Counted from the stretch's first letter, positions 6,923 to 15,945 are shown. The stretch: 47,494 nucleotides of DNA from Terriglobales bacterium (GCA_027485675.1 JAIXQP010000035.1:1-47494), one strand, 5' to 3'. Numbers and translations are program-made. The notes: a model not told the origin generated them from the letters alone.

Positions 6923-9642
6923 GTCCGGAGCAGCAGGCCGAGATCGAGCGGATTTGCCTTGAGGCGCTGGCGCTGCCGGCCGGGGAGCGCGCCGCATATC
7001 TCGCCGGGGCGAGCACGGACGCGGAGGTCCGGCGCCAGGTCGAGAGCCTGCTGGAGGCCGCCACCGCCGCCGACGAACTGTTCGGGGAGGCGGTGCCCGT
7101 GGAAGCGTCGGTGGGGCCGGGGGCCGCGGGTCCCTACGAGATTCAGGAGAAGCTCGGCGAAGGCGGAATGGGCGTCGTCTACCGCGCCCGGCAACGCACG
7201 CCCGTCGTCCGCGACGTCGCGCTGAAAGTCATCCGGCCTGGGATGGCTTCTCCCCAACTGGTCGCCCGGTTTCAATTGGAGCGGCAGGCCCTGGCGATGA
7301 TGGAGCACCCGAACATCGCCCGGGTCCTCGACGCCGGGGCCACTTCGCTCGGGCTGCCCTATATGGCCATCGAACTGGTGGACGGCCGTCCCATCACCCA
7401 GTTTTGCGCCGACCAGCAGTTAAGCATTCGCGAGCGTGTCGCCCTCATGATTCCGGTCTGCCAGGCGGTGCAGCACGCCCATCAAAAGGGCATCATCCAT
7501 CGGGACATTAAACCATCGAACGTGCTCGTCACCGTCTACGATGGCCAGCCGGCGCCCAAACTCATCGACTTCGGCATCGCCAAGGGCATCGAAAGCGCAT
7601 TGGGTGAGATGGAAGGCCGGACCCGCCCGGGCGCCCTCATCGGGACCTTCGACTACATGAGCCCCGAACAGGCCGAGCCGGGGGCCACCGATGTCGATAC
7701 CCGTACCGATATCTATTCGTTGGGCGCGTTGCTCTATCAGTTGCTCACCGGCAAGACGCCGCTCGAAAACCTGTCCCTCGAGCGGTCGAGCTATGCCGAA
7801 CTGCTGCGCCGGATTCGGGAGGAGACGCCCCCGGCCGTCAGCTCCCGGATCGAGAGCCTGCAGGCGCCGGAACTCGATTGGATCGTCTCGAAGGCGCTCG
7901 AAAAGGACCGCGAGCGGCGTTACGCCTCCGCGGACGGCATGGCGCAAGACCTGCGGCGATTCCTCGATGGCGAGCCGGTGGACGCCGGTCCGCCGTCGCT
8001 CTGGTATCGTGTGCGCAAGTTCGCCACGCGCCATCGCTGGGCCTTCGGGGCGGCCGGCGCGGTGGCCGCGGCGTTAATCGCAGCCGTCGCCCTGCTAACG
8101 GTCGCGCTGCGGCAGGAGCGGCGCGCGAACGCGAGTACTCTGGCCTTGCGAGAGGTCGTGCGCAAGATCATCGTCGAACGGCCGGCCCAACTGGCGCGCA
8201 TTCCCAATCGCACGGCGCTCCACGCGGAACTCATGCGCGACGCCGAGGGGGCCCTAGAAGTCCTGAGCAGGGAAGTGCTGAGCCGGGACACGGCGCAGGC
8301 CAATGTCGCCTTGCGCACGGAGCTGGCGCAGGCTTATCTCGCCATCGGCAAGGCCAAGGGTCCGTCCGCCAGTGGCGATCCGGCAGCGGCCGAGGGCTAT
8401 GTCCGCAAGGCGGTCGAGATCTATCGCGAATTGGCGCGGGAGCTTCCGGAAGAGCCGGCGATCCGGCGTGGCGAGTTGGACGCCCTTTCCACTTGGATGG
8501 GTCTGAAGTATCGGCTTCACGAAATGGTGGATAGCGAGAGGATGGCCCACCAGATCGAGGATACGGTGGAGCGCCTCAGTCCCGCGTTGCGCCAGAAGCT
8601 GCCGGTGAACTGGTATCTCTCCACCGCCTGGGTCGAACTGGGCGTTATCCGGTTTGAAGCAGGGCAAGCCGACGAAGGTCTGGCGCTGCATCGGAAAGCG
8701 AGCGCGATGCTGGCCGGGCCGCTGCCGCCCGAACTTGCGGGCGACGTGGCCATGGTGGAACGTCTGGGAACGGCGCAGCGGGAACTGGCGCTCTCCCTGT
8801 GGACGGGAGAAGGCGCCTGCACCGAATCTCTCGCCGCGGCCCGGCGCGCGGTGGAGTTGATGGCCCGGTGCGACACTCCGAACTGCCGGATGCGTGGGGC
8901 CATCGCCCAGGGTACGCTGGGCGGCATCGAATGGGCCATCGGACGGCGCGCCGAAGGCATCGCGACCATGCGCCAGTCCCTCGCGGCCTTCGCGCGGCTG
9001 GCGGAGGACGATCCCGCCAATGCGCAGTATCGCCACGCCGGTGCTATCGTGCGGGGAGATCTCGCCATGCTTCTCGCCAAGCAGGGCGCGGGAGCAGAAG
9101 CCGTCGCGATGGCTGAGCAGCTCTTGGCTTCGCCGCCAGGAGCCGACGGCAATTTGTTTAAGGGGCGCGAACGGCGGATGGTCTACGGTATCAGCCTCGG
9201 CGGGGCGCTCGTCCACTCGAAACGCTTTGCCGCCGCCACCCAGAGGCTGCGGGATGTGTTGGCGGGCAATCGAGACTGGAATCCGAACCTCGACCTGCGA
9301 TGGAGCGCGATGCATCTGCTGACCCTGTCGCTCGAAGCTGAAGGCGAATCGGAGGAAGCGCTGCGCGTGGCCCGGGAAGCCTGGCAGTTGATCGATCCCG
9401 AAAAAGACAACAGCTATTCCGCGGGAGTCCGCAAAGCCATCGCGGCGGCCGACTATGCCCGCACCCTGGTGCGCCGCCCGGCCGCCTTGGCCGCGGAGCG
9501 GGAAGTGGCTCTGCGCGCCCTCAAAGCACGAACCAGCAAGCTCCCCAGCCGCTGCCCGACCTTCAGCGGCGCCCTCCTGGAGGCGCCGCCCACCGAGGCG
9601 GAGGTCGCCCGGCTCGAGCAGGCGTTTGCCCCGTCCCGGTAA
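6919..9642 (+). CDS. Transmembrane Ser/Thr protein kinase with C-terminal helical repeats
   Basis: A 907-residue protein beginning with TTG inside the sigma factor stop. The kinase domain covers about 72-340: glycine loop LGEGGMGVVYRA (79-90), Lys103, catalytic HRDIKPSN (194-201, Asp196), DFG 217-219 and a SPE triad at 248-250. One transmembrane helix follows at about 373-397 (FGAAGAVAAALIAAVALLTVAL). The outer 500 residues are helical, TPR-like and alanine-rich, with a CDTPNC motif. It is a membrane sensor kinase that probably phosphorylates the cotranslated sigma factor or its partners. All main catalytic residues are present. Confidence 0.92.
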   Translation: MSPEQQAEIERICLEALALPAGERAAYLAGASTDAEVRRQVESLLEAATAADELFGEAVPVEASVGPGAAGPYEIQEKLGEGGMGVVYRARQRTPVVRDVALKVIRPGMASPQLVARFQLERQALAMMEHPNIARVLDAGATSLGLPYMAIELVDGRPITQFCADQQLSIRERVALMIPVCQAVQHAHQKGIIHRDIKPSNVLVTVYDGQPAPKLIDFGIAKGIESALGEMEGRTRPGALIGTFDYMSPEQAEPGATDVDTRTDIYSLGALLYQLLTGKTPLENLSLERSSYAELLRRIREETPPAVSSRIESLQAPELDWIVSKALEKDRERRYASADGMAQDLRRFLDGEPVDAGPPSLWYRVRKFATRHRWAFGAAGAVAAALIAAVALLTVALRQERRANASTLALREVVRKIIVERPAQLARIPNRTALHAELMRDAEGALEVLSREVLSRDTAQANVALRTELAQAYLAIGKAKGPSASGDPAAAEGYVRKAVEIYRELARELPEEPAIRRGELDALSTWMGLKYRLHEMVDSERMAHQIEDTVERLSPALRQKLPVNWYLSTAWVELGVIRFEAGQADEGLALHRKASAMLAGPLPPELAGDVAMVERLGTAQRELALSLWTGEGACTESLAAARRAVELMARCDTPNCRMRGAIAQGTLGGIEWAIGRRAEGIATMRQSLAAFARLAEDDPANAQYRHAGAIVRGDLAMLLAKQGAGAEAVAMAEQLLASPPGADGNLFKGRERRMVYGISLGGALVHSKRFAAATQRLRDVLAGNRDWNPNLDLRWSAMHLLTLSLEAEGESEEALRVAREAWQLIDPEKDNSYSAGVRKAIAAADYARTLVRRPAALAAEREVALRALKARTSKLPSRCPTFSGALLEAPPTEAEVARLEQAFAPSR

Positions 9643-9680
9643 TATGGCCGCCCCCACCGCCTCGGTAGAATAAGGGAGAA

Positions 9681-11354
9681 ATGCGCAAGCTGATGGCCCT
9701 CGCCGCGCTCGCCCTCGCCGCCGCGGGGCAGGGAATCCCCGTCCGCACCTACGAACCCGTCAAAAAAGCCGCCCCCTCCGGCCGCCCCTGGCCCGTCCGC
9801 TTCGCCGATGTCACGGCCCCCGCCGGCCTCACCGCGCCCTTCCTCTCCGGCGAACCCCTCACCAAAAAATACATCGTCGAAGCCAACGGCGCCGGCCTCG
9901 CCCTCTTCGACTACAACAACGACGGCTACCCCGACATCTTCCTTCTCAACAGCGCGCGTTTTTCGAAAGGCCCCATCGCCACCAACCACCTCTACCGCAA
10001 CAACAAAAACGGCACCTTCACCGATGTCACGCAACAGGCGGGCCTCGCCCGCTCCGGCTGGGGCAACGGCATCTGCGCGGGCGATGTCAACAACGACGGC
10101 CACGAAGATCTCTTCCTCACCTACTGGGGCCCCAACGCGCTATACCTCAACAAAAACGGCACCTTCACCGACGTCACCGCCCAAGCCGGCCTCGCCCGCT
10201 CCCCCAAAGAATGGAGCTCCGGCTGCACCTTCCTCGATTACGACCGCGACGGCCACCTCGATCTCTTCATCGCCCAGTACCTCGACTTCGACCCCGCCAA
10301 AACGCCCCTCCCCGGCGCCGCCCCCCACTGCGAATGGAAAGGCATGCCCGTCTTCTGCGGCCCCCGCGGCCTCCCCCACGGCCGCGCCCTCCTCTATCGC
10401 AACCAGGGCGACGGCACCTTCACCGACGTCACCCAATCCTCCGGCATCGCCGCCGCCAAAGACTTCTACGCCTTCACCGCCCTCGCCGCCGACCTCAATG
10501 CCGACGGCTGGACCGACCTCTACGTCGCCTGCGACGCCACCCCCAGCCTCTTCTTCCGCAATAACAAAAACGGCACCTTCTCCGAAATCGGCGCCGAAGC
10601 CGGCGTCGCGTTCAACGAGCACGGCCAGGAGCAAAGCGGCATGGGCGCCGCCGTCGGCGACTTCAACAACGACGGCCGCCTCGACCTCCTCAAAACCAAC
10701 TTCGCCAACGACTATCCCAACGTCTATCGCAACCAAGGCAACGGCTTGTTCGAAGACGTCGTCATGCGCGCCGGACTCGCCGTCAACCCCCAATACGTCG
10801 CCTGGGGCATCGGCCTCGTCGACTTCGATAACGATGGCTGGAAAGACGTCTTCCAGGTCAACGGCCACCTGTTCCCCGAACTCGGCCCCGCCACCTACCG
10901 CAACCCCCGCCTCGTCTACCGCAACCTCGGCAACGGCCGCTTCGAAGACGTCTCGCCCACTCTCCGCCCCGCTTCGAGCCGCGGCGCCGCCTTCGGCGAT
11001 TTCGATAACGACGGCCGCATGGACGTCCTGATCCAGAACATGGACGAACCGCCCACCCTCCTCCGCAACACCGGCGCCCCCCTCGGCAACTGGCTCAAGG
11101 TTCTCCCCCAAGGCACGAAGTCCAACCGCTCCGCCATTGGTGCGACCGTGCGCCTCAACGGCCAAACCGAAGCCGTCGTCAGCCAATCCAGCTACCTCTC
11201 CGTCAACGACCGCCGCCTCCACTTCGGCCTCGGTCCCGCCCGGACTGTCGACGCCATCGCCGTCCGTTGGCCTACCGGCGAAACGGAACTCTACGGCCCC
11301 TATCCGGCCAACCAAACCGTCACCCTCATCGAAGGCGAGGGCCGCCGCCCATGA
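9681..11354 (+). CDS. FG-GAP/VCBS repeat protein with ASPIC/UnbV domain (CRTAC1-like)
   Basis: A 557-residue secreted protein with a signal peptide (MRKLMALAALALAAAGQG). At least six FG-GAP/VCBS repeats carry the calcium-binding-like patterns FDYNNDGYPDIF, GDVNNDGHEDLF, LDYDRDGHLDLF, DLNADGWTDLY, GDFNNDGRLDLL and FDNDGWKDVF, forming a beta-propeller. The C-terminus is an ASPIC/UnbV domain (SAIGATVRLNG...YLSVNDRRLHFGLG...VRWPTG). It overlaps the next TPR gene by four bases (ATGA), a common pairing in this phylum. Function is extracellular and otherwise unknown. TAGAAT at 9666-9671 sits 9 nt before the ATG. Codons are almost all C-ending. Confidence 0.9.
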   Translation: MRKLMALAALALAAAGQGIPVRTYEPVKKAAPSGRPWPVRFADVTAPAGLTAPFLSGEPLTKKYIVEANGAGLALFDYNNDGYPDIFLLNSARFSKGPIATNHLYRNNKNGTFTDVTQQAGLARSGWGNGICAGDVNNDGHEDLFLTYWGPNALYLNKNGTFTDVTAQAGLARSPKEWSSGCTFLDYDRDGHLDLFIAQYLDFDPAKTPLPGAAPHCEWKGMPVFCGPRGLPHGRALLYRNQGDGTFTDVTQSSGIAAAKDFYAFTALAADLNADGWTDLYVACDATPSLFFRNNKNGTFSEIGAEAGVAFNEHGQEQSGMGAAVGDFNNDGRLDLLKTNFANDYPNVYRNQGNGLFEDVVMRAGLAVNPQYVAWGIGLVDFDNDGWKDVFQVNGHLFPELGPATYRNPRLVYRNLGNGRFEDVSPTLRPASSRGAAFGDFDNDGRMDVLIQNMDEPPTLLRNTGAPLGNWLKVLPQGTKSNRSAIGATVRLNGQTEAVVSQSSYLSVNDRRLHFGLGPARTVDAIAVRWPTGETELYGPYPANQTVTLIEGEGRRP

Positions 11355-12307
11355 TCGCTCTCCTCCTCGCCCTCTTTCTCTTCCAAGCCCCTGGCCCCGA
11401 GATGGAGCGCCAGTGGCAGCAGGAACTCGCCGCCACCCCCAACGCCTTCGCCCCGGCCTTCAACCTCGGCTTCTATTACTTCAACAACAACCGCCTTCCC
11501 GCAGCCGAAGCCCTCCTCCGCCGCGCCGCCAAGGCCAACCCCAAGGACTTCAACACCCACTACATCCTCGGTGTCGTCTGCCAGCGCCAGGGCCGCCGGG
11601 ACGATGCTCTTCGCAGTTGGCGCACCGCGCTCGCCATCCAACCCAACCACCTCCGCCTCATGAAGGTGATGAGCGTCGAATATACCGAAGGCCGCTACTT
11701 CGCCGAAGCTGCCGCCCTCGCCCGCCGCGTCCTCCAACTCGAACCCGCCGACCACCAGGCCTGGACCCTCGCCATCAAAGCCCTCGCCGACGCCCAGGAG
11801 TTCGACCAAGCCACCAGCCTCGCCCAACAAGCCGCCGCCCGCTTCCCCGCGAACGCCCGCCTCGGCTTTGAATACGCCTTCCTCCTCCATCGCCAGGGCC
11901 GCTTCGCCGAAGCCGCGCTGCTGCTCGAAGCCGCGACGAAAAACGAGCCGGCCTTCGAAGAACCCTGGTATTTACGAGGGGACATCCACCTCAAGCAAGA
12001 GCAATTCCAACAGGCGATCCCCTTCTTTGAACGAGCCATCGCTCTCCGCCCCGAGTATCTCCCCGCCCGCATGGGCCTCGCCCGCGCCCACATCGCGCTC
12101 GAACAGTGGGAAGCCGCCAAGACCCAACTCGCCGCCGCCGCCGCCGCCCGCCCCGACGATCCCCAGCCGCCCCTCCTCCTCGCCCAGGTCCTGTTCCGTC
12201 TCGGCGACGAAGCCGGCGCCAAAGCTGCCCGCGAAAAGAGCATGGCCCTCCGCCGCGCCAACCCCTCCGCCCAGGAAGCCATTCAATCCCGCCCCTTCCC
12301 CCGCTAG
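11351..12307 (+). CDS. Secreted TPR-repeat protein
   Basis: A 318-residue protein with a short signal sequence (MIALLLALFLFQAPG) and at least six tetratricopeptide repeats with typical A/G/Y/P spacing (FNLGFYYFNNNRLPAAEALLRRAAKANP..., HYILGVVCQRQGRRDDALRSWRTALAIQP...). Its ATG overlaps the stop of the UnbV-type gene, so the pair is translated together. TPR proteins act as binding scaffolds; the likely partner is the upstream propeller protein. The start was placed at 11351 rather than 11267 because the upstream residues are arginine/proline-rich shadow sequence. Confidence 0.88.
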   Translation: MIALLLALFLFQAPGPEMERQWQQELAATPNAFAPAFNLGFYYFNNNRLPAAEALLRRAAKANPKDFNTHYILGVVCQRQGRRDDALRSWRTALAIQPNHLRLMKVMSVEYTEGRYFAEAAALARRVLQLEPADHQAWTLAIKALADAQEFDQATSLAQQAAARFPANARLGFEYAFLLHRQGRFAEAALLLEAATKNEPAFEEPWYLRGDIHLKQEQFQQAIPFFERAIALRPEYLPARMGLARAHIALEQWEAAKTQLAAAAAARPDDPQPPLLLAQVLFRLGDEAGAKAAREKSMALRRANPSAQEAIQSRPFPR

Positions 12308-12347
12308 ACCACCGCTCGCCTCCGATGCAGTAGAGAAGGGGTCCCCC

Positions 12348-12665
12348 ATGCCAGCAGCATTCCTAGACTGGTCGCAGTGCCCCGCCGTGGAGAGCGTCCC
12401 CGGTCGCCTGAGCGGTGCGTGGGTGCTGTGCGATACCAGGATGCCCGTCTCTGTAATCTTCGAAAACCTCGAATATGGGGCCACTCTGGAAGAGATCGTC
12501 GAGAACTACGGCATCACGCGCGAGCAGACTCAGGCCGTCCTCAATTTTGCCGCCCAAAGCGCCGCACCGCCCTCTGTTTCCGTAGGTGGAGACAGTCTCT
12601 CGGATGCGCATCCTCTTTGCCAAAAGCGCTCCCCATGGCCTCGCACGCCATCTCTCACCATGTAG
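12348..12665 (+). CDS. DUF433 antitoxin with lost stop codon and C-terminal extension
   Basis: The first 85 or so residues align closely with the DUF433 protein at 962-1225 (LDWSQCPAVESVPGRLSGAWV against LDWGQCPAVESIPGKVSGAWV). Where the intact gene has its TGA stop, this copy reads TGC (12618-12620), so translation runs on for 15 extra residues (CQKRSPWPRTPSLTM) out of frame with the toxin. The DNA-binding part (TLEEIVENYGITREQTQAVLNF) is intact, so it may still act as a repressor or spare antitoxin. GAAGGGG precedes the ATG. The partner toxin gene downstream is broken. Confidence 0.8.
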   Translation: MPAAFLDWSQCPAVESVPGRLSGAWVLCDTRMPVSVIFENLEYGATLEEIVENYGITREQTQAVLNFAAQSAAPPSVSVGGDSLSDAHPLCQKRSPWPRTPSLTM

Positions 12666-12952
12666 TTTCAAATGCTGACGACTTGGAATGGGGCCGTCTG
12701 GAGACCGGAGAGTCGCTAGCCGCGGCTGAATACGCCGGATTCAACGTCTTACTTACCGCCGACAAGAACCTTCGCCACCAGCAACGCCCCTCCGGTCGCA
12801 GAATCGCCATGGTCGAGCTCGGTCACTCGCCGTGGCCGCTCGCGCGACTGCACGTCCCGGATATTGCTGCTGCCGTCAACAGCGCCACGCCCGCCAGCTA
12901 TTCCGAGGGCGAGATCCCCCTATCGCCGAAGAAGCCTTTCCCTGCGTCGTAA
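12604..12952 (+). pseudogene. DUF5615 PIN-like toxin, frameshifted and missing its first acidic residue
   Basis: ATG 12604 opens MRILFAKSAPHGLARHLS, matching the intact toxin's MRILFDHGTPKGLARALP. Codon 6 (12619-12621) is GCC (Ala) instead of GAC (Asp). This frame stops at 12678, but the rest of the toxin continues in another frame from about 12655 (HHVVSNADDLEWGRLETGESLAAAEYAG...LLTADKNLRHQQ...) to the stop at 12952. One net indel near 12650-12660 therefore splits the gene. Both the loss of the acid and the frameshift argue that the toxin is dead. Confidence 0.8.
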
Positions 12953-12975
12953 GCTCTGCTCACTCGCCGCGAAGT

Positions 12976-14076
12976 CTACATCGTCCCCGCCTGCGCGGCC
13001 TCCGCCCACTCCCCTTGCGGTTGGTCAATATCGCGCAGTCGCATCATCGCTTCGAGCGAGAAGATCTTGTGCTGTTCGTCCGCCTTCCGCACCACCCTCT
13101 GCACGGCCAACAACTCTCCACGATGCTGTTTGCGCGCGTCGGCCTGCGCATTCATGAAGTCCAGCGCCGGCCGGAACAGCGCGTCGAGCTGCGGATCCGC
13201 CTGGCCGCCCTCCAAGTCCCGCAACATCTCCCCCGCAAACCCCTCGAGCGCCCGCCAGCACTCCCGCTCCACCCCAGGCGGCAATCCCTTGGCGTCCTGG
13301 GCCAAAATGCCCAAGGCCTCTATCCGGTTCTTGCCATTCGTCAGAATCGCCGCCAATCTCTCTGGATAGCGCTCCGCCGTCCGGATCCGCGCCGCCGCCA
13401 GATCGCTCACGTCCCGGCGCTGCCAGGGACTCGTGTAGGCCAACAACGTCTCCAATCCCTCCGTATCCGTTACCGCCGTCCGGGCTATCGCCGCGATCTT
13501 CTCCCGCAACTCTTCCTCCGCCTGCTGCACTTGCTGCTGCTCCTCCTGCTGCCGCATCTGCCGGAACTTCTCGTCCGCCTCCAAACGGCGCGTGTCCGCG
13601 GCGCCCCCCACCACCGCCCAGCACACCACGGACGCCACGATCGATCCCCAAAACAGCGGGCCTGCCAAGGGATGACGCCCTCCCGTCAACAAAGCACATA
13701 GCCCCGCCCCGGCCAATAATCCAGGCAACACCACCGCCAGCAAACCGCCAACCACCCCCAAACCGTTACTGCGCGGACCATACAGAGTGGCCCACAGTGC
13801 CCAGTTGGAAGCCGCTTCCACGAGCAGAACCGCAAAGATACACGCCGCCAACTGTCCGCCCACCGTCGGTGCGATCGGCGCCAGCCGGCCCGTTGGCACC
13901 GCGGTCAAAAAGCCCGCCAATAGCACCACAACCCGCAAAAGGACCAGCAAGAGCAATCCCACTGCGTCTCCCGCACCATTCGGTCCCGATGCAGCCCCCA
14001 CCGCGAACAACAGGGGGACGGAGAGCAACGCCAAAACTTCTGCTAACGAAAGCAGCGCAATTGACAAACTAGTCAT
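12976..14076 (-). CDS. Multi-pass membrane protein with cytosolic coiled coil
   Basis: A 366-residue protein that I do not recognise. The N-terminal 160 residues hold about five transmembrane helices (around 5-25, 38-60, 73-97, 106-132, 138-160). A charged Gln/Glu-rich coiled coil follows (FRQMRQQEEQQQVQQAEEEL, about 171-205), then a helical soluble domain to the end. GAGGTG lies 8 nt before the ATG. It is divergent from the DUF2141 operon, whose promoter and operators lie in the 120-base gap. No catalytic motif was seen. Confidence 0.75.
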   Translation of the reverse strand: MTSLSIALLSLAEVLALLSVPLLFAVGAASGPNGAGDAVGLLLLVLLRVVVLLAGFLTAVPTGRLAPIAPTVGGQLAACIFAVLLVEAASNWALWATLYGPRSNGLGVVGGLLAVVLPGLLAGAGLCALLTGGRHPLAGPLFWGSIVASVVCWAVVGGAADTRRLEADEKFRQMRQQEEQQQVQQAEEELREKIAAIARTAVTDTEGLETLLAYTSPWQRRDVSDLAAARIRTAERYPERLAAILTNGKNRIEALGILAQDAKGLPPGVERECWRALEGFAGEMLRDLEGGQADPQLDALFRPALDFMNAQADARKQHRGELLAVQRVVRKADEQHKIFSLEAMMRLRDIDQPQGEWAEAAQAGTM

Positions 14077-14147
14077 CTGCCAGTCACCTCAACGTACTGG
14101 GCGAAACCAGCCTCGAAATTCGCTCACTCGTCGTAGTTAAAATAAAT

Positions 14148-14197
14148 GGTTGACACTGTCTACCTTTCCCGTATACTCCAAGTAGACACCGTCAACC
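14148..14197 (+). promoter_or_regulatory. Strong promoter with two palindromic operators
   Basis: TTGACA (14150-14155), a 16-base spacer and TATACT (14172-14177) form a near-consensus promoter. It is framed by an inverted repeat: GGTTGACACTGTCTAC at 14148-14163 and GTAGACACCGTCAACC at 14182-14197 (14 of 16 bases pair). Each arm is itself a near-palindrome of the form GTWGACANYGTCWAC. One covers the -35 box and the other lies between the -10 box and the ATG at 14199. The TetR-family regulator encoded third in the operon is the obvious candidate to bind both. Confidence 0.75.
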
Positions 14198-14198
14198 T

Positions 14199-14576
14199 AT
14201 GAACCCCGTACTCCTCATCGTCACCATCACCGGCCTCCTCGACGCCCAAGGCGAAGTCGGCTGCGCCCTCTATCGCTCCGCGAACGGCTTCCCCATGGAT
14301 CCCGCCGCCGCCGTCCGGGTCAAACAACCCGCGCAGCCCGGCACCGTCGAATGCCGCTTCCCCGGCCTCGCCCCCGGCCGCTACGCCGTCGCCGTCTCCG
14401 TCGACCAGAACAAAAACGGCAAAACCGACAAGAACTTCGTCGGCATGCCCACCGAACCCTGGGGCGTCTCCAACAACGCCCGCCCCAAGCTCCGCGCCCC
14501 CCGCTTTGAAGAAGCCGCCTTCTCCGTCAACCCCGGCCCCGAACCCACCCGTATCGCCATCCAGGTGGCCAAATGA
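14199..14576 (+). CDS. DUF2141 family protein
   Basis: A 125-residue DUF2141 (PF09912) beta-sandwich protein. Diagnostic parts are LLIVTITGLLDAQGEVGCALY, FPGLAPGRYAVAVSVDQNKNGKTDKNFVGMPTEPWGVSNNA and the closing strand. Family members usually carry a signal peptide, but here the domain starts almost at the ATG, so it is either cytoplasmic or has lost its leader. The function of the family is unknown. It is the first gene of a tightly packed operon: its TGA overlaps the ATG of the SDR gene. Expression is probably controlled by the operator pair directly upstream. Confidence 0.85.
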   Translation: MNPVLLIVTITGLLDAQGEVGCALYRSANGFPMDPAAAVRVKQPAQPGTVECRFPGLAPGRYAVAVSVDQNKNGKTDKNFVGMPTEPWGVSNNARPKLRAPRFEEAAFSVNPGPEPTRIAIQVAK

Positions 14577-15334
14577 TCACCCCCCAGCGCTATGGCCCCT
14601 GGGCCGTCGTCACCGGCGCCTCCTCCGGCATCGGCCGCGAAATCGCCGTCCAACTTGCCGCCGCCGGTCTCTCCCTCGTCCTCGTCGCCCGCCGCGAAGA
14701 CGCGCTCGCCCAACTCGCCGCCACCCTCCCCGGCGAAACCCTCGTCATCCCACTCGACCTCGCCGCCCCCGGAGCCCCCGCTGGGCTCCTCGCCCGCACC
14801 GCCGCCCTCCCCGTTGGCCTCCTCGTCAACGCCGCCGGCTTCGGCTCCGGCGGCGCGTTCCTCGATACGGACCCCATCGCTGAATCCCAAATGGTCGACG
14901 TCAACTGCCGCGCCGTCCTCGAACTCTCCCATGGCTTCGCCCGCCGTTTCGCCGCCCAGCGCCGCGGCGGCATCGTCCTGTTCAGCTCCATCGTCGCCAC
15001 CCAGGGCGTCCCCCGGTCCGCCAACTACGCCGCCACCAAAGCCTACGTCCACTCGCTCGCCGAAGGCCTCGCCGACGAACTCGCCCCCTACGGCGTCGAC
15101 GTCCTCGCCTCCGCCCCCGGCCCCACCGATACCGGCTTCGCCCATCGGGCCGGTATGACCATGGCCAACGCCGAATCCCCCGTCCGCGTCGCCCGCGAAA
15201 CCCTCGCCGCTCTCGGCCGCCGCCGCCTCGTCGTTCCCGGCGGTTTCGCCAAGCTGCTCACGGCCGGCCTCACCGTCACCCCGCGCTTTCTCCGCGTCCA
15301 AATCATGAAGCAGGTGATGAAATCGATGACATAA
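14573..15334 (+). CDS. Short-chain dehydrogenase/reductase (SDR)
   Basis: A 253-residue classical SDR. The nucleotide-binding motif TGASSGIG (14-21) is followed by Arg40/Arg41 after the second strand, which favours NADP. NAAG stands at 86-89, Asn111, the catalytic Ser (138/139), and YAATK with Tyr152 and Lys156. The substrate cannot be deduced. It overlaps the DUF2141 gene by four bases and is followed 14 bases later by a TetR regulator, so the operon looks like a small inducible reductase unit. Confidence 0.92.
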   Translation: MITPQRYGPWAVVTGASSGIGREIAVQLAAAGLSLVLVARREDALAQLAATLPGETLVIPLDLAAPGAPAGLLARTAALPVGLLVNAAGFGSGGAFLDTDPIAESQMVDVNCRAVLELSHGFARRFAAQRRGGIVLFSSIVATQGVPRSANYAATKAYVHSLAEGLADELAPYGVDVLASAPGPTDTGFAHRAGMTMANAESPVRVARETLAALGRRRLVVPGGFAKLLTAGLTVTPRFLRVQIMKQVMKSMT

Positions 15335-15348
15335 GCGAAGCTAGATCT

Positions 15349-15945
15349 ATGCCCCCCCGGCCCCATCCGGCCCGCGACCTCCGCGAAGCCTGCGTCGACC
15401 AAGCCCTCGCCATCATCGGCGACGTCGGCGTCGAAGCCCTCAGCATCCGCGAAGTCGCCCGGCGACTCGGCGTCTCTCATCAGGCGCCCTATAAGCACTT
15501 TGCGAGCTCGGACCATCTGCTCGCCGAAGTCGTCCGCCGCACCTATCGCCAGTTCTCCGAGCATCTCGAAGCCCGGCCCCGAAGCAGCCACCCCGGCGAG
15601 GATTTGAAGAGCATGGGCGAAGCCTACTTCCGCTTCGCGCTCGACCACCCGCTGCACTACCGGCTCCTCTTCGGCACCCCGCTCCCCGACCCCGCGGCCC
15701 ACCCGGAGATGATGGCGGAGGCCCGCCGCGCCTTCCAACTGCTCCACGAAGCCATCGGCCACCTCAAGCCGCCCGCCGCCGAGGAAGAGCTTCAACTCGA
15801 CGCCCTCTTCGTCTGGGCCACCGTCCACGGACTGGCCAGTATCCTCCAGACCGCGGCCCTCGATCAGATCGGCCTCGACAAAGTCGTCCTCGCCGAAGCC
15901 CTGCCCCACGCGCTCCATCGCATCGGCAAGGCCCTGGCTCCCTAA
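15349..15945 (+). CDS. TetR-family transcriptional regulator
   Basis: A 198-residue TetR-type repressor. The N-terminal helix-turn-helix covers about 10-55 (ALSIREVARRLGVSHQAPYKHFASSDHLLAEVV), followed by an all-helical ligand-binding and dimerisation domain of the WHG/TetR_C_33 type (EAYFRFALDHPLHYRLLFGTPLPD). It is the last gene of the DUF2141-SDR operon. The paired palindromes around the operon promoter fit autoregulation, with an unknown ligand releasing repression. Confidence 0.9.
   Translation: MPPRPHPARDLREACVDQALAIIGDVGVEALSIREVARRLGVSHQAPYKHFASSDHLLAEVVRRTYRQFSEHLEARPRSSHPGEDLKSMGEAYFRFALDHPLHYRLLFGTPLPDPAAHPEMMAEARRAFQLLHEAIGHLKPPAAEEELQLDALFVWATVHGLASILQTAALDQIGLDKVVLAEALPHALHRIGKALAP

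Noticed and set aside
8254-9657. 467-codon open frame antisense to the kinase
   Set aside because: The composition is arginine/glycine-rich without motifs; the sense strand is an unambiguous Ser/Thr kinase with its C-terminal helical repeats.
10140-11315. 391-codon antisense frame rich in Gly, Glu and Val
   Set aside because: It is produced by the C-ending codons of the FG-GAP gene read backwards.
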